Assembly: GCF_040807025.1 (NCBI RefSeq)
Contig: NC_090945.1
Location: 39,239,088-39,303,087 of the forward strand
Direction of reading: 5' to 3'
Source: Struthio camelus
Lineage: Eukaryota; Chordata; Aves; Struthioniformes; Struthionidae
DNA: 64,000 nt
A model generated the notes under the pieces. The model worked only from the letters and a program-made list of their open reading frames with translations, was not told where the DNA came from and made no database searches. Each line of letters starts with the position of its first letter. Position 1 is the first letter of the stretch. The translations under genes and the position numbers were made by a program. This document shows, piece after piece, positions 23,288-36,785 of this stretch.

Positions 23288-25315
23288 AACTAGTGGCAGA
23301 AATAGAAAATAATTCATGACCCTCAAAACTCTCCTCTAATTGCTATTTTAGGCTACTTTCCTTCTTTCTGTTTTAGAGCAGACTTAAATCAGAACATCAG
23401 CCAAACGGTGATAATTTATCATAAGACATTATGATATAAGAAATTTGTGTTAAAGCTTTCCAGTAAAAATTCATATTGCAAGGACAAATAATAGTTCTTT
23501 GCGGCCAATATAATCTTTAAAGGAAATCAGAATGAGTTGAAATATCCCTATGGGCTTCTTTGCCTGAGCACTAAAGCGCTTATCTGAAATGCTTTATTTA
23601 CTGCAACAATTTCTTGCCCTTATTACCTAGATTAATTGCCTGTCAAAGCTATAGCAGATGTATCAACCAGAAGTTCAGACTCAATAGTGTATTATGGAAA
23701 TAAAAAAATCCAGACCACTCAGAATTGCACATTGCTAGGTTACTAAACAGATGCAATGGTCTCTTACAGTGAACAATGGAATATTCTTATTCATTTAGAA
23801 TACATTCCTTTAAATAGATAACAGCCATGTAGCCATAGCTGCAGGATCCATTTGGATATATATAGTCAGCTCTTGATTACCTGCAAGTAGGTTATCCAGA
23901 CTGGGGATCAGTCCCACCACAGGTAGGGAAGACACTCAGGTTCCTCTGAAAAATGAGGCTTATTTACTTGCACACAATACCACACAAACAGCTCTATTTT
24001 TTCCTGAGCTAGACAGTGCAGACTTGTGGTCTTGGGTCAGCAAAGGCTTGGGATTTCTGCATTCCACAGTCCACAGTGTCACTGACATTTTTCTCCTCTC
24101 AGTTGTTCATAGTAGCTCCTCACACCCTAGTTTACATAGGCTTTATATTAGCCATGGCTTTATTTTCTCTGGGTGATCACTTCTTACTCCCCTATACTGA
24201 ATATTTAAAGGGACTATAGTTACAGTAATGGAGGATGCCCCCAGTTACTTGCTAACTACAAATAGCCTTGCAACAGAAAATAGTACAACATTGATTGGCC
24301 CTCTTTCTCTCTCGCCCAAACTCAAAACTATTCACTCCCCTCACTTCTGCAAAAGTGAAGGAAAATTGATGGCTTCTTGGGGACCTCATGGGTTGGGATG
24401 TTCTGACCAAGAAAAGAAAAAGAGTTTCCAAATCAAAGATCTTATGCAGAAAATGACTCTCCAGTTACCCTTTTTTCTCCTCTCACATTAGCAGCCTTCC
24501 AGGCTAGGGGCCAGCACTAACTGTTGGCTGGGCCAGAAAAGGACAAGCTCACTCAAATTGCTAAGACTTTGCAGGCCAAAACTAGCACGTCCAAATCAAG
24601 AGAAAAGGTAGCCGAAGCAGACCGTGGCACCCAGGTGCAGCATACTCAGAGAGGGATAAACCAGTCCTGAATCTCGACATGGATCAGTTTCTGATCAGAT
24701 GGAAGGTGCAGCTTCACAAAAACAATGTTAAATAAACCTAGTGCTGGGGAGACAAAGGCCTGGATAAAGTAACAAGATTCATCTCCAGAAGAATTCATCA
24801 GAACCTCCTGGCCATGCAACAAACAGAACCAAAGAAAAAAGCTCGTCCTGGTTACTAATGCTGTCCTGAGCATCTAGAAACGCGGCCACAACGGGGCTAG
24901 AAATAAAACTAGGCCTCTGGATTGCAACAACCTAAAATAGACATGCTCATCTGCAAAGGGCAAGATGTTATCTTCACTCTCTCCTTGGGTTACAACACCC
25001 ATCCAGACAACATCACCTCAGCCCCATTCAGATCCAGTTTCAGACATCTTCCCGTCTGTGCACCTTTCTCAACTAACCTCTGTGCAATGCTGCTCTTGCT
25101 GGATTATATGAAATAGTGATACAAGGTGAAGTATGTGCTGTTAATTTAGTAAAGACTCTGATCTATGTCACTTTTCAAGAACCCCGATATAGTGAGCAAC
25201 AAATAAAGATTGCTCCCCCCAAGCTAGAGAAGAACAATCCTTATATTCTCAATGGGGATTGTTTTAGTTCGTTCGTAAATTATCATAACATACAAAAACA
25301 TATGTGAAAAATAAT

Positions 25316-25386
25316 GGGTGAAATGCTGGCCTGACTGAAGTCAATGGCAAATCTCCCATTTACTCTAATGGGACAGGATTTCATCC
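25316..25386. repeat. palindromic interspersed repeat
   Basis: The left arm (GGTGAAATGCTGGCC, then TGAAGTCAATGG) and the right arm (CCCATTTACTCTAATGGG, then ACAGGATTTCATCC) are imperfect reverse complements around a short centre. The layout suggests a decayed non-autonomous DNA transposon, and a second copy lies at 23219-23287. Confidence 0.5.
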
Positions 25387-26440
25387 AGTAAGTTCCAAAA
25401 TAAACCTTTTTCACCTACATTTCCTTGCATATGCATAGCACATATTAGGCAGATGCTCTGCATTTGCTTAAAGAAAGTTGTTCCTTTCCCCCAAAACATT
25501 TTCGTCCCATCTTTTCCTACTAGAAAATAGAATAATTTCTTCAGAAAATAATGCAAAATAGTCAGGGTTTGTACTATATAATCTGGATTTGGCATTATCA
25601 AGTGAGCTTGCTGGCTGCTAGCCCTATTGTTAATAGCGTGTAACAGCACAGTTTGGGACTTAGCCTTTGTTTTTCTGCTCATATATGTCTCTGTGTCCAA
25701 TTTCAAACACAATAAATTGTAGAACAAGGAATAAACTGTAAAGTAGAAAGGTTAAGGACAGGGAAAATTATTGAAATTGCTCTCAACGAGTACAGTGGCA
25801 GTTCTCTAAGCACAAGGGAGGATAAATCAAGGCAGAGAAAAACATTCGGAGATCTGCAACGATCTATAGCTGAGGGTCTCGCAGGGTGCCCAGGTGGCAC
25901 AGCGGTGGCTCATGACATCGTCACTCCCAGCTCTTTGCAGCTCCTCAGCAGGAGCTGCTGCCCCAGAGCAGGAGCAGCAGACCAAGAAGTCGGCCAGCGT
26001 TTCATCTACTCCAGCACACCTCCTGCATTAGCTTTAACTGCCCAAGTTCATGCTCATAAGCTGGACTGTGAACTGCAGCAGGCTGAAACAGAGGCACACT
26101 TCTACCAGTAGTGACAACTGCCTCTGGCAGGGCCACTGTGGAGGGCCAGGTACAGCAGTGGCTTCAAATACTATTGCTTTCACTCCCATGCCCCCAAACC
26201 TGAGGACGTGAAACTGTTATTGCTAACAGATGGACAACTCCTCAAGAGAGGGAGATGATCAGAAAATCAGTATCTTTTGGGACAGCAGGAAGAACATTAA
26301 GGTGAGAGCTTGGGACTGAATAGTTTCTGTGTGAATTTATGGCTGGCTTTCTCCCTGCCCATCATTTCAGGTATGAAAAAGCTCACCAGAGTGCAGGGAA
26401 ATGTGATTCCCTCTTCAAAACCTAGATCTAAAGCAGCCAT

Positions 26441-26524
26441 TCAATGCAGTGAGTTTTTGTATACATAAGTTCAGATAACCACTCAATGCAGTGAGTTTTT
26501 GTATACATAAGTTCAGATAACCAC
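26441..26524. repeat. 42-bp tandem duplication (two copies)
   Basis: Two adjacent copies of a 42-bp unit, the second beginning at 26483. The copies look identical, so the duplication is probably recent. It has no coding significance that I can see. Confidence 0.9.
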
Positions 26525-29118
26525 TTATGTTGGTCAGCGTCTCTGTCAGAGAGACAAAATGCTTGAAGGCTAATATCCTGTTTGTCTGTGGTTTTCTCCG
26601 CCTTTGAAGAAATGCAGAGAAAAGGCAAGGCTATATTTGTTTATGTTTTGTGCCAGAAAAGGAAAGTGGTTTAAACTAAAGTTTTAAAGAGGTGTTTAGA
26701 GGGAGCAAGTCTTGATCCCTCAGATCATCGTTTTCTGAGCTGGTGAAGAACATGAAAGAAAAAAGCAGTACGTTAATGCTGTTAGAGCATTTTAAAAGGA
26801 ATGAGAACGTCTCATCCCAGCACTCCTAGCTTACCCTTTTCTGTCTGCCTCACCTAAATTAATCATAACTGATTGCAACTGAATATACTTTGAAAAATGA
26901 AACTACTCAGTATGGTAGAAATCAACTCCCCTGTTACTAATATTACTAGAATTGCTTCAAGGCACAAATATAACTACAGAATTTGCTGCAAAGCGCTCAT
27001 GACTGAAATACTGGCAGAGGAAGGACATTTTAGAAAATGCAGCCATGAGGACAACGTAACTTTTTAATTTCCCCACAGGTGTTTGTCAGACTGGATTTAT
27101 TGACCTTTGGGCTATGAGGCAAGACTTATCTGTTGGCTTAAGCCTCTGCATAGGGAAAGAGAGGAAAAATGGAAGGGCTTGATAGAGGAAGCTTTATAGT
27201 ATGAGATTTGGAAGGCTTGAGCCTATGGTCTTACTTCTGTTGAGGGTTTATAGGACACAAAGAGCACATGAAGAATCTCACTTCAGAGTTATTTCTCAAC
27301 ACTCATTCTCTCATGCGCTCAGATTTTTTTTTACTTCCTTCTGTTAAAGCAGCAAAGCCCCAGAACATACAAAGAATATTTAGAGAAAGATGGAAAGCAA
27401 ATCAGACAACCAGCCGAGAGAGATGTTTGAAAAATGATGATAATTGCTTCTTAACTACTCCTTGCTCCTCTCCTCTGTCATCCTCTTAGCCCTGGTACCT
27501 CCACTTCTCTGTTCCCAGCACGTAAGACAGCTGAACTCCCCATGAAAAAATTCTCACAGTTTCTGTGTGAAGCACAACGTACATGAAAATCATGTGAAAA
27601 CTCTTGGTGTGAGAGTGAGCAGCACTGACTCACAGAAAAGGAAAGAGACAGAAAGAAAAAAGAAGAAAAATAAGTAAAAGGGAGACCATGAGGCAAAGAG
27701 AGCAAATTATCTTCCAATAATTTATCAGACAATCAGGGACTGTGCTTCTTTTTCATTTAAAATACAATATTTAACAGTAATATGAAATAAACTTTTCCGT
27801 TAACTGAGGCAACTAATGGGAAACAACTGCATGGCTCCAATGAGCCAGATGCAGAGAAAATGCCAATGATTTTGGCAAAACAGAGAAGACTTCAGAGCAG
27901 AGCATCTACAGGCACCGTTTCCTCTCCTTCTCCCGTTATGGGTTGCAACAGCAAGGATCGCCACGCACACACACATACATGCTATAACTCACAGCATTGC
28001 TGTCTTGTTGCTTAATTTAAAATGAGGAAAAAGAATGTGAAATAGGAGCTACAGACTTAGCTTCCCAAAATTTATTTCCTCAGGAATGTGCATGCGTTTA
28101 TTTTTCTGGCTTAATGTCTATCATACAAGTAGACAGTTAAGTTGGGGCACACAACACTAGGTTTGGCATAAAGAACTCACATTTTTAATGACAAGGGAAA
28201 CTGGGGTGGGTTTTTTGAGTGGATACCATGCTGTTAAGCACGTCGGCCTTTGCCTCACGACAAGTCAAACTGTCCTGGGTTTCAGTCCTGGGGGTAGGGG
28301 CCGATGCCAGTCCAGACAAAGTGGTACAGGCTCAACACAGTGCCTGGCAGCAGCACTTTGAGGAGGAGACAGGAGAGGGCAGATGGGGCAGCCCGAGCAG
28401 CTGAACGTGCTCTCGCATGGGTGGCAAAGGGCTGCTGGAACTGCCCATCACCCACAGGCTGGGGAGGTGAGGGGCAGGATGCAGGCAGCCCCATCCTCCT
28501 CGCACCCCACAGAGCTGCCCAGGGCCATTTAACCTAGCGCTGCACCTTGCAGGGAATCGCTAAAGCAGGGTACGGCTGCCAGGGCTGAGACCGTCAACCC
28601 TCCCGGGCCCTATGTAGCAAAAGTGTCTCTGAACAGCAAAAATAGTTGAATGCTCGCATCTTGGACCAGTGGTCTAGATGCAAAACTATCCTAGCAGCCA
28701 GTGGAGATGATGTAGTTAATAGGGAAGATGTTTTTCAAGCCACTGGACTATAGGAACAAACTTGAGTGATGCCATGCTTTGTCAGCACTCAGACTATACA
28801 TTAGCTGAGGACAAATTTATATAAGGACTACTGTAGGGAGGCAGTGAGCAAAGCTGACTACATTTTATATCAGCTGTGAAGTTTCTTTTCTCTGAATTAA
28901 GTTGATCTTACCAAAGAAAATTTAGAAAGCCAGTGGAGTGAATCAGTGATCCTGCCCAGTCCCATCTTAAAGGCAAAAAACCCAACCCCAAATTCTTTGG
29001 AAAGGAAGCCTGTGAATATGCAATTCTGCATTCACTGTTTATTGTGGTACATGATTTATCAGAAACATTTTTATTATTTCAAGGCTTTCAGATAGGACAA
29101 ATAACAAAGTTGCACTTC

Positions 29119-29170
29119 AAGTTCTTGGTTCTACAACTCCACGAAGAATTTTAGAAAGAACCAAGAACTT
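29119..29170. repeat. 14-bp perfect inverted repeat with 24-nt spacer
   Basis: AAGTTCTTGGTTCT at 29119-29132 is the exact reverse complement of AGAACCAAGAACTT at 29157-29170. A second, tighter hairpin follows 14 bases later. Confidence 0.85.
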
Positions 29171-29184
29171 AAAGTTCATTAAGT

Positions 29185-29219
29185 TCCATTTGAACCAACT
29201 CACAGTTGGTTCAAATGGA
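29185..29219. repeat. 16-bp perfect hairpin with 3-nt loop
   Basis: TCCATTTGAACCAACT (29185-29200), loop CAC, then the exact reverse complement AGTTGGTTCAAATGGA (29204-29219). It is too short for a standard microRNA precursor. It may be a decayed transposon terminus or a fold-back created by mutation. Confidence 0.85.
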
Positions 29220-32200
29220 CTGCCCCAGTATAAACATGGTGCAAGACCTACCTTTACAGAATAACATGTAGACATTTATGCTCTGGGCATTTTTTTTTTT
29301 CTTTTGTTCCTTCAGTTTTCTCTTTGAACAGAACGAAAACTTTCGGGCTTTCTTTTTTTAATGAAGACGTGGATGGAGATACAATATTCTGAGGAGGAAA
29401 ATTTTCTCCTTTTTCCCAATTGCAACCTTTATTGCTTGTGGCTTTTTGTTTGTGATTTGTTTATAGTAAGAGAGACCATGCTATTTTAAGTCTTGCATAT
29501 CCGGGAATACTTCTGAGGCTTCAGTTTTAAGACAAATGTGAAAGTTCCATCCACTAGATCTCTTTACTGCGCTATTCATAGAAAATAGTTAACTAGGTCT
29601 AAGAAATTAAGTAGAGTAGTAAAGAGTACTGCATGAAACACAGAGACAAACTAGACATTTTTCCATCACAAGGAAATCCACCTTTCGCTAGAAGATAGAT
29701 TTTGGCATTCTTCCACTGCATCTTACTGGGCTCACCTTCACCAATATAGAGCACGCGCTGGGACTTGTTCTGGGTCAGTGTCAACTTTTCCTAGAGAACC
29801 TGATGCAGATCAACTGCTACTGAGCATAATGCTGAGGAGAACAGGAGGTTAAAGAAAAAAGCACATGGGAACAATTTACTTGACTCTTTCCCTGACTGAT
29901 TTGGGTTTCCATGGTCTTTCCCATTCAGCCTTAACCTTCACCAGTTGCCTTTATTCTGCTGAGAAACTGAAAATTGTCAAATGTTGTTATTAAAAACACT
30001 GCGGCGTGTTGCTAGCAACTACCAGAGCATTTTGTACACAGTGTGCTGTATCAGGAGAAGGATCACTCAAGAAAAATAAAATAGTAAGGATGGAGGGAGA
30101 AGAGTCATCTGTCAACATCAAATTCTATTGTCAGGAGAGAAAAATACGCTTTTGCCAGTCACTCCTTTCCCTTCTCCAAGAACAATTTCCCACCACAAAA
30201 TGCTCCCACCACATAGTTCAGTCACTATGTTTGATGCGCAGAGCCACTTGGGGACCGGGAAGAACAATCCCTAATGTTACATGCCGTTCCTGTACAGTAT
30301 TAAGCTCTCCAGAATGGCTGAGTATCTTACAGGTTCCATGGGAATTCTGCTGCTGGAAGAAGTTCAGGACAAGTTTTGGGGAAGACGAAAAAAAAAGAGG
30401 AATTACCAGGTCATAATTAATCAGGCTGGAGATACAGGCTAGAGATCGCTTCCAATTTCCTCGCAGTGTTTTCCCCATTAAAAGCTACAGTTGCCTTAAG
30501 AAAAAAAAAAATAAAAAAAAAATAAAAGGCAAGAGGAAATTGAAACCTCTGAGAGAGAAAACACTTCCCAAAGAAATGCATTGCCATAGAACATAGGGCT
30601 GTGTTACTGGAAAGCATGGGGACATTTCCTTTAGTATGTGAAACTTTGAAGCGCACCGTGCCAGTTTGAGCATGATCATCCTGTTTAATGGCTGGAGAAA
30701 AATTACATCATTGACCTGGTAGCCACACATACTAACAACACAAAGGAAGTGGAAAATACTCAGAGTACAGTTTTCTTCTTCCTTACATAATTAAAGGACA
30801 TTTACAGCCTTACCTTCAAGCTAAAAAAAGGGATTTGCTCAAGACAACAAATACACTACATCTCACTGTGTTCATGTTAATTAGCAGCAAACATTTTTAT
30901 CTATGACTTCCTTTAGTTACCATGGTGAGTTTGATTCACTAGTTACTTTTGAATTTCCTGTTAAACATTGATTTAGAGCAACATGGGATAATAAAACTCC
31001 TTCCCTGGGATTTTCAGTTCCAAAATGGAACAAAGTCATTAGCAGAACTGATTGATTCCGGTAGGTTTACATTGCCAAGCTTCCTTTGAAAGAGGCATGT
31101 TCATTACCATGCTGCATGGGAAGAGAAACTGAATGAGCAGAAAAGAATTAATATACTTACAGGACATGAAATTTGACTCATCTGGCAGCTGAAGCCATGT
31201 TTAGATTTTTGTATGGAATGTTTCTATTCATACTCTATATTACTACTTTACTGAGAGCAGATCTCTAGTTGTCAATCGCAGGAAGTTTGCTTATCAAGGG
31301 GATTTACTTGGAAGTAGTTAAGTCATGTTAAGATTGTTGGTGTCATTTCCTAGAAAATCCAGCTGTTGGACGTGGCACAGAGGTTTCTCTGATAGCTCAA
31401 GCTGCGCCCTTATTTATCACATGATAGTCTCCCAACAGCAATACATCCTGTCAGCACCGTGCTCCCTGTCTATAAACTCCTGTCATTCAATAATGCCACC
31501 ATTTCTCTGTCAGAAAGAAGCAAACTCAGTGTTACCAGGTAATCCTTACATTCAGTCAGCTACAAAGGTAGGCCCACTCTATCTTTCTTGAGGTTCACAA
31601 TGCAAACTTTGGCTTCAATCTTCAAGCTTTATTCTGAAGCCTCGTGTAGAGTTATACTCACAGGAGCTTCCTCTGTAAAAAAAAAATCCCACTGTAGCAG
31701 CAAACGTCTCCAGACTCCTAACTTTGGATTGCTTTGCAATTCTTCATTGTACAGCAGAGCTTTCTAATGTTGAGTTATACTTCAGAGCATGAACATACTG
31801 GAACATGATATATACAATACCAGCATTTCTCAGAAATACATTGATTGGCCGCTGTCAAAAGGTTTTGCATTGAGATGTCCACATTTTCATTTTGACCAGA
31901 CTGTAACCACATTAACACTCTTCCATTCCTGCATTTGTACCTGTGCAGCATTCATCAAATCCAGAAATAACTCCTCTCCTCTGGCCTGCCAAACAGTTGT
32001 AGTCCTCTTTCAAGTACTTTCTTTCAGATGTCATAGCTCTGATCTCACTAATCTTAGTTTTTATACTGTCCTTTTCACCTCCCTGACAAGTTATCTGGTT
32101 CCGAGGAAACTTTTCTCTAACTGTAGTCCTTGGAATTCATAATTCATACTGATGCTGTATTAACTGTTCTTTGCTCTGAAGTGCTTAACCTTTCAGCCCT

Positions 32201-35200
32201 CTCCTTTTCGCAATGCATCAGCTGGAAAATAGAAACTTGCAGCACACAAAAGCTCCCCACCACCCCACTAAATCACCACCAGTGAGCTCTTTGGTACCCT
32301 GTCTGTCAAGGTTTGGAACTACAGATAATGAGTCAAAAAGCTTCTCTTTCTTCATGCAGCATTCCAGCTCATTTCAACTGAAAACTTGTTTGCCTCAAAG
32401 GAATGAAGTGATTCACTAACTGCATATTCTGTTTGAACAAAAATGGCTAACAAGTAAAAGCATGTTTTCACTTGAACATTTCCACTTTTTGCTTCTTTAG
32501 AAGAAAAAGCAGAAGGCTATTTATTGTAATCTCCGTAGAGTAGCAGTTGCTTCAGATACTCATCTGTACAAATAGAACGCTTATGTGGTTGTATATTCAG
32601 TTAATTGCATGTTTCAGCAGCAGTCATGGGACATGAAAAGTCTTATTAGTTTGAAGTCCTGCTAATCTAGTGTTAAATTTCATGGAACAAATTGCAGATC
32701 AGCTTCCTTCAGCTGATTACATTTATTGGTATTCATTAATTTCCAAAATCCTTACCACTTCCTTAGGTATACTAATAAAAGATTTAGAAGCTGCATTTAA
32801 AACAAAAAAAACCAAACCCTCAGTTCAAAAAAAAAAAAAAAGTCTTGCGTGAATACCTACATATATAAATGTCACATAGATAATTTTTCCAACTCACTTT
32901 AGAATAAAACATGCCACATTAATTCTGAATTCACAACTCACTCAATGACATAACTCCAGTGATTTCATTGTGGCCAAAATTTCAGTTTGTGCCATGGACA
33001 GAAATACACATTTAACTTGTTCCCAATAAGACATATCAAAAATGCTCTTGCTCTAAGCTTTTCCCCCACCCCTGCTCCCAGAGCTCCCATCCAGAACCCT
33101 TCTTCGACCTCATACTTAACTCCAGAGATGCTTCAACATTTTTTAAAAACTCATTAAGATAACAGAATTCATTTATAAATCTACACTAGTTCTGCTAATC
33201 CCTTAACTTCAAGGAGATGTGAAGCCCTTCATAAAACCAGAATCAGTTCTTTATCTCACCATTACCGCTGATCTGCAGGAATATTCTTTACTGTACTATA
33301 GGAAACAGCCATCATTTTAATCCTAAATTACTTTAGCTGTCAATACACATTTAGTTGCTTTATATTCTTCTCACTAAAACACCCACAGTGAAAAAAATGA
33401 CATGAAATCACACTGTATTTCAGGTTTTATTGAGGGCTAAATTGCTGTTGCTTAGATCAGGCATAGCACTTTAATTCTTATCTTACAGGACCAAAAAGAA
33501 ACTGGCTATTAAAGATTCATTTCTGTAAGCTTTCAATATGCCAAATACATTCTATTCTGCACAGCTTACATTGCCAGCAAGTGACAGCATTCTAGCTGCA
33601 CAGCTTACGTTAGATGCTTTTTTTATACAGCAAAGAGTGATCTTAAAATTTATCGCTTTCACCAGTTACACATTTTTGGAAGTATGTTACAATCAGAAAG
33701 CATTTTCCTTCTTCTCTATAGTTATGTACAGTATAAAACAAAACCTAAGGTTTGCGGTAGAAATGGGTATGATTTGATCATATACAGGAGGTAACATCAA
33801 ATTTTATTAAATAAATGACAGTAATTATGTTCTGAGATTAGATTCCAATTCAAGACTACTGTAACTGACACTGCAGCAGGACACTTTCCAGAAACATGGA
33901 CATTATAAACAGCGGACCAGATCCTCCCGTTCTGCTTCATCTTATGACTTAAATGGACAAGTCTAATCTCACCATACATCTATATGGATCAGATATGTCT
34001 AACACAACTCACTGTCTAGGCTTATTTTGCACTAGAGAAACACTTAAACAAATACGTTAATCTTGATGTGTCATAAATAATTATACAGAAGTACATGTAA
34101 TGATATTCACATTACTAAGACTGCCAAGTGGAAGAAAAAAACTGCTGGTAAGACAATGAACATGCACATCAAATGTTAAAGAACACAGTAAAACTTGACA
34201 TTTGGACAGCATATCGCAAAGCCAAAAACTATAATCTCAAACAATAGTGACACACCTTTAATTTACAAACCAAATCTGTACCTACAGCACCACAAAGAAT
34301 GCCAAAACCACCACTGCGCTACTACATTCCTGCAGAAATCCACTGCAGAAACATGGGTTCTGCAAGAGACTGCCTGATCATCATCATCAATGTGATAAAT
34401 GATGGAGTGACTGCAATTTTTAAAGGAAGGTGCCAATACAGAAAAGGTGAGCATGAATTGTGAGCCAAGACCTTCTAAATTTCCCTTTCGTGATTCCAAA
34501 TTATCAACAGAAATAAAAATGCTTAAACACACCCCACACTTATCTTTTTATCAAGCACATTACGCCTTTCCACTCTGGTTTCCTCTAGTGTATTTCAGTG
34601 AGCCACAAAATTCTGCAAAACACCAAACACTTCATGGATTTCTGAAATGAAGCATTAGCAGCAGGAATACGAGCATAAAAATAAAATGCACCTGCGTTCT
34701 TCCCCATTATTAGTTCAAATGGCAAACAGCTGTAATAAAGATCTAAAATTTAGAGTATCAATCAAATAAGAGGGATTTAATCCAACACAACCTGCATACT
34801 TTTCTCCATACTCTGGGATGGCAAGAAAAGTAACACTATATGAATAAGGACTGTTAGCAAGGTAGATACACAGACAGAAGTAGGTTAAAGGGGAATGCAC
34901 GCATGTCACTATGGTCCATCTTTTTCTCTCCACCCAACAACACTTCCAAATATAAAAAAAAAAAGAACCCCTTGAAAACATCTAGGGGATTTTTAAAAGT
35001 AAATTTAAATTACTATCATTGAAAGCACCCTTTAAAGTGAATGCTTGTTTTCAATCCATATATTCAAGGTTTTTTTTTGGCTTTTGTATTTTTCAAAATT
35101 GTAAAAACATAACTAGTTCACCCCCCCCTTTTTTTTTGCTATTTTGTTCTGAAATATAGTAATCTGAAAGGCAAAACTTAACGTATGTTAAACAACAATA

Positions 35201-36593
35201 AACAAGTTAGCAATGTGTGTAAATCCGGCTATTCTGTGAGGATGCTTTAGACAGCTGTCAAGCAAAATTCAGTTATTTATGCATCATAGACTGTTTTAAA
35301 AAGATACTTTCAAACGTTTGAATGTTTAAATACAGTATTTAAAGGAGGTATACAAGAGTATTCCTGTGCCTCATAAAAAGATTTAATAAGACAAATAACT
35401 TTTTAATGTAAAAGTTTTACTCGTTTTTCGTAAGTTTCATTGCAAGTATCTGAAATGGGGAGCTTCAGGCACTTGCAGCAAACTATGTGATTTCTCTAAC
35501 ATAATTCACAGATTTCAAAAATGATGTCAGACTGGCAAAAAGTAGAAAGGGTTACTATCAATCCAGTGGTCACAAAAAAATTCTCAGCCTTTACCTAGCA
35601 TGAAACTCACTGCTGCAGCTATTAGCAGCGTTAGTAAAGTTGCCAACAACTGAATGGCTGAATGACTCCTGCTTTTCCGCCTGCCCAACAGAAAGTGCTT
35701 CAGCACAGCACTAACATCACAGATAAGCTGTAGCAAGGATGCTTACATGTTTATTGCCCATTAGATGACTGTTTTGCAAACAGAGTGGAAGTTTTGCCCC
35801 TCCAGGAGTATTAATCATCTTTCAGTAATATATATATTTTTAAATCCTTAATAAGGTAGTGGAAGGCAGCCGGAAATACAATTAAGACTGGTACGACTTA
35901 AGAGCTTTTCCTTTTAGAGCAGTTTCAGAAGTTTCCTATAATATAATACCACACGTGCTTTGGATAATTGGAAAAAATCAAAATACAGTTGATTTTAAAA
36001 GGTAAGTCAACTGGTCCTAACCTAGCACTTATTGTAAACCATATGATTTGACAGTGGCCCTTGCTATAGAAGGTCCACTCCAGAATGAAATCAGGGAAGA
36101 TGAGGAATTGCATAGGAAAGCTTTCCTAGGGAAAGAAGCACTCTGAAAATCAGTTTCATTCAATAACAGAACTGTGGCAACGCTCAGTGAGTACCTTTCC
36201 TAAGCAAACTACGTTATTATTTAGTTCTGCCTCTTCCTTGACTACTCTATTATTCTGTAATTTAGTGGGTATACTGATCCATTACAGTATATATTTAACA
36301 TATATACCATAAAGAATACTAGCCTACAATTTGAAATGTTACTCAAAAAATTGCCAGTAGATGGTCTCTATACATAAACTTGCAATTAATTTTGGAGTCA
36401 TGCAAGGCTCAACATAGTATTTTTAGACTTACACCCAATGTATATATAAAATCAAGTAAACACCTGCAAATACAATCAAGTAACCACCTATCGTTTCCAT
36501 GGACTATACATGCTCTAAAAAGAGAAACAGTTGACAGCTGCAACTGGTTTGCTGGCATCATATCAAAAATGACAAAAACAAAGAGAAATAAAA

Positions 36594-36599
36594 TTTATT
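36594..36599 (-). terminator. PLRG1: PLRG1 polyadenylation signal
   Basis: AATAAA on the minus strand lies about 127 bases after the PLRG1 stop codon, followed by a T-rich, TTTGTTTTTGT-type downstream element. It predicts a short 3' UTR. Confidence 0.65.
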
Positions 36600-36725
36600 A
36601 TAAAACATGTTGAAAAAGCAATGACTTTAGCTGAGTTCCTGCTCTGCTGTTCTAGGCAGAACATAATGTGATTGAATGCTTTCAGGAAAGCTAAAACAAA
36701 ATTATAGCGTACGTATGTAGCCATA

Positions 36726-36785
36726 TTAAAACCGCTTTCTCTTGATAATTTCTGGTTTCCAGCTGACAGGATGAGTTTCTTCAGT
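36726..36785 (-). CDS. PLRG1: PLRG1 exon 15 (C-terminus and stop)
   Basis: [19 protein letters not shown] and a TAA stop. The tail is identical in type to the human basic tail. Confidence 0.97.

Larger units (their letters stand above)
22621..36593. other. intergenic DNA between the GC island and the PLRG1 3' end
   Basis: No gene is recognisable. All open frames are short and unsupported. Items listed separately are palindromic repeats at 23219 and 25316, a 42-bp tandem duplication at 26441 and hairpins at 29119-29219. Two GC-richer blocks, about 25870-26160 and 28240-28620, stand out in composition but match nothing I can name. Homopolymer runs occur at 30500-30526 and 35120-35138. Confidence 0.55.

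Noticed and set aside
28240-28620. GC-rich block with a CAAACTGTCCTGGGTTTCAG-type start recalling some avian endogenous-retrovirus LTRs
   Set aside because: The resemblance is limited to one short stretch, and no LTR ends, primer-binding site or target duplication are visible.
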